NCBI RefSeq assembly: GCF_018417635.1
Contig: NZ_CP071007.1
Span: 3,038,501 to 3,102,500 of the forward strand
Direction of reading: 5' to 3'
Length of the DNA: 64,000 nt
DNA from: Pseudomonas sp. SORT22
GTDB lineage: Bacteria; Pseudomonadota; Gammaproteobacteria; Pseudomonadales; Pseudomonadaceae
In this document: positions 44,242 to 52,275 of the stretch, one piece after another
Layout: each line of letters begins with the position of its first letter
Position numbering within the stretch: the first letter of the stretch is position 1
Made by a program: the position numbers and the translations under genes
Notes under the pieces: generated by a model
What the model was told of the DNA's origin: nothing
Database searches by the model: none
What the model saw: only the letters and a program-made list of their open reading frames with translations

Positions 44242-45153
44242 CTAAGCCAGCCAGGCAGCAAACTGCTCCTTGCAGTAATCGACAAACAACTGCGCAGGCT
44301 TGGTCAGCTGCGCACGCTTGAGCCAGCCGGCCACCAGCGCGGAGCCTGTGACATCTTCGGCAATCTCCACACAGACCACTTCCTGGCCATCATAGGTGCT
44401 GTGGCCATGGGGCTTGGTCACCAGCAGGGCAAAGCCAAAGCCCTGGCCGACCATGCCGCGGACCATCTCGATCGACGGCGAGCTGAAGACGATGTTCGGG
44501 CTCAGCTGCAGTTCTTCGAAAATACTCACGAAGTAAGTGCGGCTGGGCTGCACGTCGAGGAGGATCATCGGCTCCAGCGCCAGGTCCCTGATCGAGACCT
44601 GCTTCTGCCCGGCAAAGCGATGGCCCGCCGGCACTAGCGCATAGGGGCGCTGGGGCGCGGTCAGGGCTTCGGTTTCAATGGTGCTGTCCAGGTCATGTTC
44701 GTAGAAGATCGCCAGGTCGAAGCGCCCGCCGGTCAGGCCTTGCACCAATTCCTGCTGCTCGCCGTCCTGCAGGCGGATCTCCACCCCCGGAAAACGCTGG
44801 CGAAAGCCTGCGATCAAGCGCGGCAGGTAGAGCGGGGCGACGGTCTCGAAGCAGCCGATGTCGATCTGGCCACAGACCACGTCGTTGTCGGCCAGGGCGT
44901 TCTGCTCGAACTCGCGGGCCATACGCAGCAGTTCCTGGGCCTTGCGGTAGAAGCGTGCGCCACCCGGGGTCAGCGACACGCCCTGGGCGTGATGGCGGAT
45001 GAACAGCTGCACGCCGAAGCTGTCTTCCAGGCCCTTGACCGCCGTGGAAATCGACGGCTGGGCGATGTACAGCTTGCGCGACGCCTCGGCGACGCTGCCG
45101 CATTCAACGGTGGTGACGAAATACTTCAGTTGACGCAAGGTATAGGACGCCAC
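44242..45153 (-). CDS. LysR-family regulator, probable controller of the amine cluster
   Basis: The 303-aa product begins with the LysR HTH (ASYTLRQLKYFVTTVECGSVAEAS, split by KLYIAQPSISTAVKGLED). The frame is open much further upstream, but the family N-terminus starts at GTG 45153. GAGG lies six bases before it, so I use that start. It converges with the binding-protein gene across a REP pair. Location at the end of the catabolic run suggests it controls it. The operator has not been found, since the nearest divergent promoter would be ten kilobases away. Confidence 0.82.
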   Translation of the reverse strand: MASYTLRQLKYFVTTVECGSVAEASRKLYIAQPSISTAVKGLEDSFGVQLFIRHHAQGVSLTPGGARFYRKAQELLRMAREFEQNALADNDVVCGQIDIGCFETVAPLYLPRLIAGFRQRFPGVEIRLQDGEQQELVQGLTGGRFDLAIFYEHDLDSTIETEALTAPQRPYALVPAGHRFAGQKQVSIRDLALEPMILLDVQPSRTYFVSIFEELQLSPNIVFSSPSIEMVRGMVGQGFGFALLVTKPHGHSTYDGQEVVCVEIAEDVTGSALVAGWLKRAQLTKPAQLFVDYCKEQFAAWLA

Positions 45154-45344
45154 AGTGCACCTCTGGCTGATTATTTTGCTACACGATACCCCCAGGACGG
45201 CCCGGTGCTGCAGCGGATTTTGCTGGCCATTGAGGATATTTACCCGGGCCTGCCGTTGATCGCCTGGGTGGCACTGCGGACCCGCGCACAGCCTCGAACC
45301 TGTACGGCGCGCATTTCTTGCGCCGCTCTTGCGAGGTAACTGCC

Positions 45345-45557
45345 ATGAGCCAGCCACGTCCCGACGATGAACCCCTGTGGAAAGATCCGCTGAACAACCC
45401 GCAACGCGAGCACGATCCGCTCAGCGACCCGAATGTCTCTGACCCGCAGCGGCGCGACCAGTCCGAGGACGTCGAGCGGGTGCCCGACGACCAGCCCCTG
45501 GACGATCGCCTGCCCGAACCCGACCAGCCGACTCCGCTGTCGGACGAACGCCGCTAA
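45345..45557 (+). CDS. Small acidic hydrophilic protein of unknown function
   Basis: The product is 70 aa, rich in Asp, Pro, Glu and Arg (MSQPRPDDEPLWKDP, repeated DPLSDPN, DPQRRD and LPEPDQP elements), with no hydrophobic segment, so it is probably disordered and cytosolic. GCGAGG lies about 8 bp before ATG 45345. Codon use matches the neighbours. The stop overlaps the convergent mgtC stop by three bases. Similar small proteins are seen in pseudomonads without a function. Confidence 0.6.
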   Translation: MSQPRPDDEPLWKDPLNNPQREHDPLSDPNVSDPQRRDQSEDVERVPDDQPLDDRLPEPDQPTPLSDERR

Positions 45558-46261
45558 TCGGCGCTCAGCTCGTGCACTTGCCAGCGCACCGAGCTGACGC
45601 CTTTCTCCAGGCTCACCCGGCTGACCAGGCGTTCCAGCTGGGTGGGCGCATCGGGGCTGCCCATCAGCTCGGCGCGTACTTCCAGCTTGGCCGGGTTGGC
45701 CAGGTCTTCACTGTGCAGCGACTGCAGGCGCAGGCCGCCGTTGCCGAAGCTGTGCAGCATCAGGCTGCGCACCTGGATTTCATCTTCGGCGCGGCAGGTG
45801 ATGCGCACCTCGAAGCGCTGCTCGGCCTCGTTGGCCGGCAGCACGTCCTGATGATTCAGACGCTGGGCGATGTCGCGCAGCAGGATATTGGCGCAGAGCA
45901 CCACGCAGCTGCCCAGCGCCGCCTCCAGCAACAGCCCCAGGCTGCACAGCACGCCAATGGCGGCGGTGCACCAGAGCGTCGCAGCGGTGTTCAGCCCGCG
46001 TACGTTGAGGCCGTCGCGCATGATCACACCACCGCCCAGAAAGCCGATGCCCGAGACCACATAGGCGGCAACCCGTGAAGCGTCGGTGGCGGCCATGCCC
46101 GGCACCGCCTGGGTCATCAGCACGAACAGGCAGGCGCCGGTGCTGACCAGGGCATTGGTGCGCAGGCCGGTCAGGCGCTGACGCAGTTGACGTTCGGCGC
46201 CAATCAGCGCCCCGAGTACCAGCGCGACGGTGACGCGCAGCAGAAATACTTTCCAATCCAT
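45554..46261 (-). CDS. MgtC/SapB-family inner membrane protein
   Basis: The 235-aa product has an N-terminal membrane domain of about five helices with the family signatures GALIGAERQLRQRLTGLRTNALVSTG and SGIGFLGGGVIMRDG. The C-terminal ACT-like cytosolic domain spans about residues 155-235. MgtC proteins support growth in low magnesium and inside macrophages by acting on the F1Fo ATPase and phosphate uptake. ATG 46261 gives the family start MDWKVFLL. The 348 bp upstream is unusually long and gene-free on this strand, so a leader RNA is possible. Confidence 0.88.
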   Translation of the reverse strand: MDWKVFLLRVTVALVLGALIGAERQLRQRLTGLRTNALVSTGACLFVLMTQAVPGMAATDASRVAAYVVSGIGFLGGGVIMRDGLNVRGLNTAATLWCTAAIGVLCSLGLLLEAALGSCVVLCANILLRDIAQRLNHQDVLPANEAEQRFEVRITCRAEDEIQVRSLMLHSFGNGGLRLQSLHSEDLANPAKLEVRAELMGSPDAPTQLERLVSRVSLEKGVSSVRWQVHELSAD

Positions 46262-46609
46262 AGCAAACCTCGAATCCACGGCAATACGCCGCGTTGTCAT
46301 CGCCAGTGGGCGATGTACGTGAACAAAGAGAATGCGCAGGGCCACGGGCCTTCAACACCGGTGAAGGTGCAAGGTGTGCGGGAAGGAGAATGAGGATTTG
46401 TCATCCACAAGGGATGCGAATCGCCACTGACCGCCATGTTCGGCGTGCCAGTGACAGGGGGAACCTGCTGAACTAGCGCGCCGTGTGGACCTGTCGCAAT
46501 CGACTAGGGCTACTGTCCAATGCAGGACTCCTGTGTAGGCATGCAAAAATGCGGGCGAGAAACTAACCCTCGGGCAGCGCAGGGTCAAGGGTAAAAACAT
46601 GACAAATAG
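46262..46609. promoter_or_regulatory. Long mgtC upstream region, no gene seen
   Basis: This 348-bp stretch holds no convincing coding frame. It has an 11-bp palindrome CAGGACTCCTG (46523-46533), a weak GCAT/ATGC hairpin at 46540-46553 and several short inverted repeats. mgtC genes in enterobacteria have long leader RNAs with small proline-rich peptides. I see no clear equivalent, but the length is compatible with a regulatory leader. The far end adjoins a truncated gene, so part of it may be decay. Confidence 0.35.
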
Positions 46610-46924
46610 TGCATCGACAGCGGCTCGTTCCATATCAGCGGCTATTTCGAGGAAACCAAGCTGCCGCGCATCCACCCGGGCAGCAAGGTCGACATCGCCC
46701 TGATGAGCGGCGAACGCTTCCAGGGCACGGTGCAGAGCATTGCCTACGCCATCACCGACCGCGAAAACGCCCCTGGCAACCGCCTGCTGGCCAACATCAA
46801 CCCCAGCTACACCTGGGTGAAGCTGGCCCAGCGGGTGCCGGTGCGCATCGACATCGACCCAGGCTTTGCCGGCAAAGCCGACCTGCGGGCCGGTACCACG
46901 GCGACGGTGACGGTGCGCGAATAG
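46610..46924 (+). pseudogene. 3' remnant of a HlyD/AaeA-type efflux membrane fusion gene
   Basis: About 104 codons remain, reading GSFHISGYFEETKLPRIHPG, then SKVDIALMSGERFQGTVQSI, and ending in RAGTTATVTVRE. This is the C-terminal beta-barrel of AaeA/EmrA-type membrane fusion proteins; YFEETKLP is a typical block. An in-frame TAG at 46607 precedes it, and there is no N-terminal anchor, no lipoyl domain and no start with a ribosome-binding site until an internal ATG at 46703. The partner genes usually beside aaeA (FUSC, DUF1656) are absent. A deletion has most likely removed the front of the operon. Confidence 0.78.
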
Positions 46925-46978
46925 GGTCGAGGTGGTAGGCTTTGCGGCGTTTCTGCCCAGCCACGCGAAGCTCGACGC

Positions 46979-47443
46979 ATGATCCTCAACCTCGCTGTAT
47001 TTCTCTGCACCCTGACGGCCATGGAGGGCATCGGCTACCTGGCGCATCGCTACATCATGCACGGCTGGGGCTGGTTCCTGCATCGCTCGCACCATGAGCC
47101 GCACCTGGGGGCGCTGGAAACCAACGACGTCTATCTGCTGGCCCTGGCCCTGATCGCCTTGGCCCTGGTGGCCATCGGCCGCGCCGGGCATGCGCCGTTG
47201 CAGTGGGTGGGGGCGGGCGTGGCGGCGTTCGGGGTGATCTACGTGTTCGTCCATGACGGCATCGTCCACCGCCACTGGCCGTTTGCGCCACGGCCGCGCA
47301 ACCGTTACCTCAAGCGCTTGTACCGCGCGCATATGCTCCACCATGCGCTGAAGGGGCGGGATAACAATGTCTCGTTCGGGTTCCTGTATGCACCGCCCAT
47401 GCACAAGATCAAGCAGCAATTGCGCGCGCGGCGCCGGGGTTGA
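46979..47443 (+). CDS. CrtZ-like beta-carotene hydroxylase / fatty-acid-hydroxylase-superfamily protein
   Basis: The 154-aa membrane protein has the di-iron histidine pattern HRYIMHGWGWFLHRSHHEPH (His23, His28, His35, His38, His39). More histidines follow in HDGIVHRHWPF and RAHMLHHALKG. Length and motifs match CrtZ, which adds 3-hydroxyl groups to carotenoid beta-rings. No phytoene, lycopene or other carotenoid gene is in the window, so the true substrate may differ. The gene lies 54 bp downstream of the efflux remnant. The Shine-Dalgarno is weak. Confidence 0.82.
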   Translation: MILNLAVFLCTLTAMEGIGYLAHRYIMHGWGWFLHRSHHEPHLGALETNDVYLLALALIALALVAIGRAGHAPLQWVGAGVAAFGVIYVFVHDGIVHRHWPFAPRPRNRYLKRLYRAHMLHHALKGRDNNVSFGFLYAPPMHKIKQQLRARRRG

Positions 47444-47522
47444 CCCGCAGGTGCGCAATTTCATACAAGATTGTCCGGTGCCGCATGCGTAAGGTAGTAG
47501 TGTTCTGTACATGGAGAAGCGT

Positions 47523-48440
47523 ATGAGCCTGCACATCGAAACCCCGTTGATCGCCTCGCGTCCGTTGAGCCTGGCCAGTGGCCTGGAGGTCTGGCTGAAG
47601 CTCGACGCGCTGCAGCCCTCCGGCTCGTTCAAGCTGCGCGGCATCGGCGCTGCCTGTGAAGCCTATGCCCAGCAGGGCAAGCGCCGCTTCGTGTCGTCCT
47701 CGGGCGGTAATGCCGGCATCGCCGTGGCCGTGGCCGGGCGCATTCTCGGCCTGGCGGTGACCGTGGTGGTGCCGGAAACCACCACCGAGCGGGCCAAGCA
47801 GCTGATTCGCCAGGAACAGGCCGAGGTGATCGTGCATGGCAAGGCCTGGCACGAGGCCAATGCCCTGGCGCTGTCGCTGATGGGCGAGGATGACGCCTAT
47901 ATCCACCCCTTCGACGACCCGCTGCTGTGGCAAGGCCACGCGAGCATGATCGACGAGGTCGCCGCTACCCGCTTCAAGCCCGATGCGGTAGTGGTCGCGG
48001 TCGGCGGCGGTGGTTTGTTGTCGGGGGTCTGTGAAGGCCTGGCGCGCAACGGCTGGGGCCAGGTGCCGGTGTTTGCCGTAGAAACCAGCGGCGCCGCATC
48101 GCTGGCCGCGGCCATGGCGCAAAAGCAGCGGGTGGCGCTGGACGGGGTCAACACCGTGGCCACTTCGCTGGCGGCCAAGCAAGTGTGCCAGCGCGCCTTC
48201 GAGTGGAGCCAGGAGCGGCCGGTGGTCAGCCATGTGGTCAGTGACCAGGCGGCGCTGGAGGCCTGCGAGCAGTTCCTGCTCGACCAGCGCATCCTGGTCG
48301 AGCCCGCCTGCGGTGCAGCCCTGGCCCTGGCGTACGCGCCCACGGCCGAGCTCAAGCAGCACCAGAAGGTGCTGGTGATCGTGTGTGGCGGCGTCACCGC
48401 AACCCTCGACCAGATCCGCCAATGGCGCGCGGCCTGCTAG
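47523..48440 (+). CDS. PLP-dependent serine/threonine dehydratase-like enzyme
   Basis: The 305-aa fold-type II enzyme has the PLP lysine Lys37 in SGSFKLRG and the phosphate-binding SSSGGNAGIAVA. The second glycine loop is VAVGGGGLLSGV, and the C-terminal VCGGV holds the residue contacting the pyridine nitrogen. It most resembles single-domain serine dehydratases (SDH-like), which form pyruvate from L-serine or 2-oxobutyrate from L-threonine. GGAGAAG lies just before ATG 47523; the in-frame ATG 47511 would embed it. An AraC regulator begins directly at its stop. Confidence 0.88.
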   Translation: MSLHIETPLIASRPLSLASGLEVWLKLDALQPSGSFKLRGIGAACEAYAQQGKRRFVSSSGGNAGIAVAVAGRILGLAVTVVVPETTTERAKQLIRQEQAEVIVHGKAWHEANALALSLMGEDDAYIHPFDDPLLWQGHASMIDEVAATRFKPDAVVVAVGGGGLLSGVCEGLARNGWGQVPVFAVETSGAASLAAAMAQKQRVALDGVNTVATSLAAKQVCQRAFEWSQERPVVSHVVSDQAALEACEQFLLDQRILVEPACGAALALAYAPTAELKQHQKVLVIVCGGVTATLDQIRQWRAAC

Positions 48441-49241
48441 TTGGATAGCGTCGTCCATCAGGCTCCCGGGCATCCAGGCGTACGCCTGATCGATGCCCGT
48501 TACCAGCAATTTGCCTTTCCCCGGCATTTTCACCTGGAGTACCACATCGGCCTGATCGTCACCGGCCAGCAGCGCTACGCCGCTGGCGGCACGCGCCAGT
48601 TGGCCGGGGCCGGGGACATCCTGCTGATGGCCCCGGAGCACGTGCACGACGGCGCCAGTGCCGATGACCAGGGCTACGGCATCCGTATCCTGACCCTTGA
48701 TCCTGGCTGGCTGGCCGAGGTCAGCCGTGACCTGAGCGACGGCCGCCAGGGCCTGCCCAACCTCAATGCCTTGCAACTGCGCCACCCGCAGTTGCAGCAG
48801 CTGCTTAATGGTTTGCACCAGCCGCACGACCCGCTGGCGTTTGCAAGTCACCTGTGGGAAACCCTGGCGCTGCTGCTCGGGCTGGGTTCCACCCTCAAAG
48901 TGAACGAGCACAGCAACGGTTTTGATCCACAGCGTTGGCGGAAGTTGCGTGAATGGCTGGAGTCGCGCCTGGATCAGCCGCCGAGCCTGGAAGAAATGGC
49001 TGCATTCGTTGATTTGAGCCCGTGGCAGCTATTGCGCCGCTTTCGCAATCACTGCGGCTTGCCGCCCCAGCAATGGTTGACCCACCTGCGTCTGGAGCGG
49101 GCCTTGCCGCGGGTGCTGGCCGGGCAGCCCTTGAGTGAAATTGCCCTGGACCTGGGCTTCTACGACCAGGCCCATTTCAGCCGCCTGTTTCGCCGCACCT
49201 ACGGCGCGCCACCGCGGGGCCTGAAGGTGCTTAAGCGCTAA
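48441..49241 (+). CDS. AraC-family transcriptional regulator
   Basis: The product is up to 266 aa. The N-terminal cupin-like ligand domain includes FPRHFHLEYHIGLIVTGQQRY. The C-terminal AraC domain has both helix-turn-helices: SLEEMAAFVDLSPWQLLRRFRNHCG and PLSEIALDLGFYDQAHFSRLFRRTYG. No ATG lies near the start; the frame begins at TTG 48441, immediately after the dehydratase stop, so the exact start is uncertain. It is probably co-transcribed with that gene. It also faces the TauD/symporter operon, whose end is 13 bp away, and might control it. Confidence 0.85.
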   Translation: MDSVVHQAPGHPGVRLIDARYQQFAFPRHFHLEYHIGLIVTGQQRYAAGGTRQLAGAGDILLMAPEHVHDGASADDQGYGIRILTLDPGWLAEVSRDLSDGRQGLPNLNALQLRHPQLQQLLNGLHQPHDPLAFASHLWETLALLLGLGSTLKVNEHSNGFDPQRWRKLREWLESRLDQPPSLEEMAAFVDLSPWQLLRRFRNHCGLPPQQWLTHLRLERALPRVLAGQPLSEIALDLGFYDQAHFSRLFRRTYGAPPRGLKVLKR

Positions 49242-49254
49242 CCCGGGCGTATTC

Positions 49255-50151
49255 TCAGCGCCTGGGCACATCACCGGCAACCGTGGTCCGGAACATCTCG
49301 CGGCGCATGCCATGGTAGTCAGCGATCGGCAGGTGCCAGGTGCTGCGGTTGTCCCAGATCGCCAGGGTTCCCTGACGCCAGCGCATGCGGCAGGTAAAAG
49401 CGGGTGCGCTGGCCAGGTTGAACAGGTAGTCGAGCAGCGGCCTGGCTTCTTCGCTGCGCAAACCCTGGATGCCAACGGTGTAGGCAGGGTTGATGAACAG
49501 CACCTTCTCGCCGGTTTGCGGATGACGGGTCACCAGCGGGTGGCTGCGCATGTCCTGCGAGGTGTCGCTGCCATAGTGGATGGCCATGTTTTCCAGCAGG
49601 GCGTTGTGGTTGGCGCCGACCCCGTAGGCCCGCTCGGGGCTGTGCAGTGCATCGAGAGTGTCCAGCAGCGCCTGCATGCCCGCTGACAGCCATTGATAGG
49701 CCAGTGCCAGGTTGGCGTAGCAGGTATCGCCACCGTAAGGCGGGATGTCGTGGCCGTAGAGCAGGGTGTAGGCCGGCGGGCGCTGCTGGAAGGTCCAGTC
49801 GCTGTGCCAGGCGCCACCGAACACGAAGGGCGCCTTCTCGTCGGCCTCCTTGACCACGTGCACCACGTGCGGATGGTCGGCCATGGTGGTCACGTAGGGC
49901 TCGCGGCCGAATTCGCCGAACTGTCGGGTGACCCGTTCAAGGTCGGCAAGGCGCAGGTTCTGCTCGCGAATGAACAGCACCTTGTGCGCCAGCAGCGCCT
50001 GGCGCAGTTCGACCCAGCCTGCGTCCTCCAGGCGGTTCAGGTCGAGGCCCTCGACGTCGGCACCGAGGGCGCCGGTGCTGGGCAAGACGCGCAAGTGGCG
50101 GTAATCGGCTGCGCGGTTGTGGTCGGGATGGCAGTAGATGAATTCGCTCAT
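49255..50151 (-). CDS. TauD/TfdA-family 2-oxoglutarate/Fe(II) dioxygenase (first copy)
   Basis: The 298-aa product has the iron facial triad His116-x-Asp118 in AWHSDWTF and His273 in WDNRSTWHLP. Arg284 binds the 2-oxoglutarate carboxylate. The family hydroxylates substrates such as taurine, other sulfonates, 2,4-D or carnitine precursors, often releasing the leaving group. ATG 50151 gives the usual start; the frame runs 28 codons further. It is the second gene after a bile-acid-type symporter (25-bp gap), so the symporter probably imports its substrate. A second TauD is at 59322. Confidence 0.9.
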   Translation of the reverse strand: MSEFIYCHPDHNRAADYRHLRVLPSTGALGADVEGLDLNRLEDAGWVELRQALLAHKVLFIREQNLRLADLERVTRQFGEFGREPYVTTMADHPHVVHVVKEADEKAPFVFGGAWHSDWTFQQRPPAYTLLYGHDIPPYGGDTCYANLALAYQWLSAGMQALLDTLDALHSPERAYGVGANHNALLENMAIHYGSDTSQDMRSHPLVTRHPQTGEKVLFINPAYTVGIQGLRSEEARPLLDYLFNLASAPAFTCRMRWRQGTLAIWDNRSTWHLPIADYHGMRREMFRTTVAGDVPRR

Positions 50152-50176
50152 GACGGACACTCGTGTGGGCCTGCGG

Positions 50177-51085
50177 TCATCGGGATTGCAGTTCATCGCG
50201 CACCGCGGCTGCAACCGGGTCGGGGTCATGTCCACGGCTCACCCACCAGCCAAAGCCTGCCGCCGTAAAGAACATGATCAAGCTGTAGATTGCCGCCGGT
50301 ATGGCCATGGTCGAGTTGTTCAGCAGGGTCGGGCTCAGCGCCAGGGCAATGGCCAGGGTGCCGTTGTGGATGCCGATCTCCATGCCGATGGCAATCGCCT
50401 GGCGCTTGGGGATTTTCAGCAGCCGTGGCACCCAGTAGCCGACGCCCAGGCTCAGCAGGTTGAACAGCAGCGCCGCGCCGCCTACCACCGGGGCATAGTC
50501 GACGACGGTCTGCCAGTCCTTGACCATTGCCAGGACAATCGTGAATACCAGAAACAGCGCGGCGATGATCTTCATCGGCCGCTCCATGCGCATGGCAAAG
50601 CCCGGCGCCAGGCGGCGGATCAGCATGCCGATGGCCACCGGCACCAGGACAATGGCAAACACCTGCAGCACCTTGGCAAACTGCAGCGGGATGGCCTGGT
50701 CGGCGGCCATGAAGTAGGCCAGCGACAGGTTGACCAGCAGCGGCATGGTCAGGATCGCAATCAGCGAGTTGACCGCCGTCAGGGTCACGTTCAAGGCTAC
50801 GTCACCGTGGGCCAGGTGGCTGAACAGGTTGGCGGTGGTGCCGCCAGGGGATGCGGCCAGCAGCATCAGGCCTACCGCCAAAGCAGGGGCCAGGCCAAAG
50901 CCCTTGGCGATCAGAAAGCAAATGAACGGCAGCAGCAGGATCTGGCAGGCCAGGCCGATCAGCACCGGCCGGGGGAACTTCACCACCCGGGCAAAATCGG
51001 CCAGGGTCAGGGTCAGCCCCAGGCCGAGCATGATGAAACCCAGGGCGATGGGCAGGAAGGCACTGAGCAAGGGCGATGCAGTCAT
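50177..51085 (-). CDS. Bile acid:sodium symporter family (BASS/ArsB-NRAMP-like) transporter
   Basis: The 302-aa product has about nine to ten membrane helices and the SBF-family motifs LAASPGGTTANLFSHLAHGDVALN and a second crossover GMEIGIHNGTLAIALALSP. BASS proteins import organic anions with sodium. It is the first gene of an operon with a TauD dioxygenase. A composite element 38 to 66 bp upstream (51123-51151) is shared with the promoter of the TIM-barrel/MFS operon. The imported anion is unknown; a sulfonate or carboxylate fits the dioxygenase. Confidence 0.88.
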   Translation of the reverse strand: MTASPLLSAFLPIALGFIMLGLGLTLTLADFARVVKFPRPVLIGLACQILLLPFICFLIAKGFGLAPALAVGLMLLAASPGGTTANLFSHLAHGDVALNVTLTAVNSLIAILTMPLLVNLSLAYFMAADQAIPLQFAKVLQVFAIVLVPVAIGMLIRRLAPGFAMRMERPMKIIAALFLVFTIVLAMVKDWQTVVDYAPVVGGAALLFNLLSLGVGYWVPRLLKIPKRQAIAIGMEIGIHNGTLAIALALSPTLLNNSTMAIPAAIYSLIMFFTAAGFGWWVSRGHDPDPVAAAVRDELQSR

Positions 51086-51122
51086 GGCGCGGACTCACAA
51101 GAAGGCGGTGTCCGCCAGTGTA

Positions 51123-51151
51123 GGCAAGGATTTCGATATCCATTACAGATC
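51123..51151 (-). promoter_or_regulatory. Composite promoter/operator element, copy A
   Basis: On the plus strand GGCAAGGA, TCGATA, TCCATTAC and GATC occur in this order within 29 bp. The same four blocks, with slightly longer spacers, occur at 56593-56625 before another minus-strand operon. Copy A lies 38 to 66 bp upstream of the symporter start. The shared blocks total 26 bases, far more than expected by chance. Confidence 0.6.
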
Positions 51152-51211
51152 TTGCGGTTTATGCCCGGCAGACAGTAGCATCGCCGCTTTTGCCCCAGGA
51201 CCCGATACCCG

Positions 51212-52093
51212 ATGCAGTTTCAGCCAGGCATTCTCGCCGCCCCCGTTCCCGCCCAGGCCCGCCACCTGTTCTTCACCTTGCACTCGCCCGCTGCATTGCC
51301 GGGCGTGCTCGATGGGCTGCTGCAGCAGGTTGATGGCAGCCGCGTGGTGGCCGGTTTCGGCGCGCCGCTGGTGCAGGCCCTGGGTGGCAGCATCGACGGC
51401 CTGCGCGGGTTTCCGCAGCTGACCGCGGCAGTCGACAACCCCTGCACCCAGCACGACCTGTGGCTGTGGCTGCGCGGTGAAGACCGTGGCGAGCTGTGGC
51501 TGCACAGCCAGGCGCTTGAGCAACTGCTGGCCCCGGCCTTGAAACGGGTCGAGGCCACCGATGCCTTCCGCCACAAGAGCGGCCACGACCTGACCGGCTA
51601 TGAAGACGGCACCGAGAACCCGGTGGAAGACGCCGCCGTCGAAGCGGCGATCCTTGCCAGCGAGGTACCAGGCTTGAACGGTTCGAGCTTTGCCGCGTTC
51701 CAGCTGTGGCGCCATGACCTCAATTGTTTCAAAGCTTTGCCGCAAGCCGAGCAGGACGACATTATCGGCCGGCGCAAGGCCGACAACGAAGAGCTTGACG
51801 ACGCGCCGCAGTCGGCCCACGTCAAGCGCACCGCCCAGGAAAGCTTCGCCCCTGAAGCCTTTATCGTCCGCCGCTCGATGCCCTGGGCGGATGAGCGTGG
51901 TGCCGGCCTGGCGTTCCTGGCTTTCGGTCACTCGTTTGATGCGTTCGAAGTGCAGCTGCGGCGCATGAGCGGCCTGGAAGATGGCGTGGTCGATGCCCTG
52001 TACCGCTTCAGCCGGCCGCTGACTGGAGGCTACTATTGGTGCCCGCCGCTGGGCGAGCATGGGTTGGATTTGAGCGCTGTGCTCGGGCGGTAG
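51212..52093 (+). CDS. Dyp-type peroxidase (second, shorter type)
   Basis: The 293-aa product has GYEDG (residues 129-133) as its GxxDG motif, His203 in SAHVKRTAQ as the likely haem ligand and an Arg pair (220-221) for the distal site. It resembles the YfeX-like cytosolic group. It is not a recent copy of the Dyp gene at 15442, since the N-termini share little. It lies between the divergent symporter operon and the kup gene. No encapsulin gene is adjacent, and no Tat signal is present. Confidence 0.92.
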   Translation: MQFQPGILAAPVPAQARHLFFTLHSPAALPGVLDGLLQQVDGSRVVAGFGAPLVQALGGSIDGLRGFPQLTAAVDNPCTQHDLWLWLRGEDRGELWLHSQALEQLLAPALKRVEATDAFRHKSGHDLTGYEDGTENPVEDAAVEAAILASEVPGLNGSSFAAFQLWRHDLNCFKALPQAEQDDIIGRRKADNEELDDAPQSAHVKRTAQESFAPEAFIVRRSMPWADERGAGLAFLAFGHSFDAFEVQLRRMSGLEDGVVDALYRFSRPLTGGYYWCPPLGEHGLDLSAVLGR

Positions 52094-52095
52094 AT

Positions 52096-52180
52096 CGATC
52101 GCGGGTCAAGTCGAGTCGTCGCACCGCCGCTCCCACAGGATTGATGCAGACCTGTAGGAGCGGGCTTGACCCGCGATGAG
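52096..52180. repeat. REP pair (long and short forms, inverted)
   Basis: The long form begins GATCGCGGGTCAAGTCGAG and runs to CTCCCACAGG. After about 15 bp the short form CCTGTAGGAGCGGGC continues to TTGACCCGCGATGAG. Order is reversed relative to the pair at 44148. The pair lies directly after the Dyp stop and before kup. Confidence 0.8.
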
Positions 52181-52275
52181 GCCCGTACAAGTGTAAGAAA
52201 ATTTTACGGACTTTTTACGAAGGTGCGTCAAGCACAAAGCCATACTGCCGGCGCATTTCTTCGAGACGTCTGACC

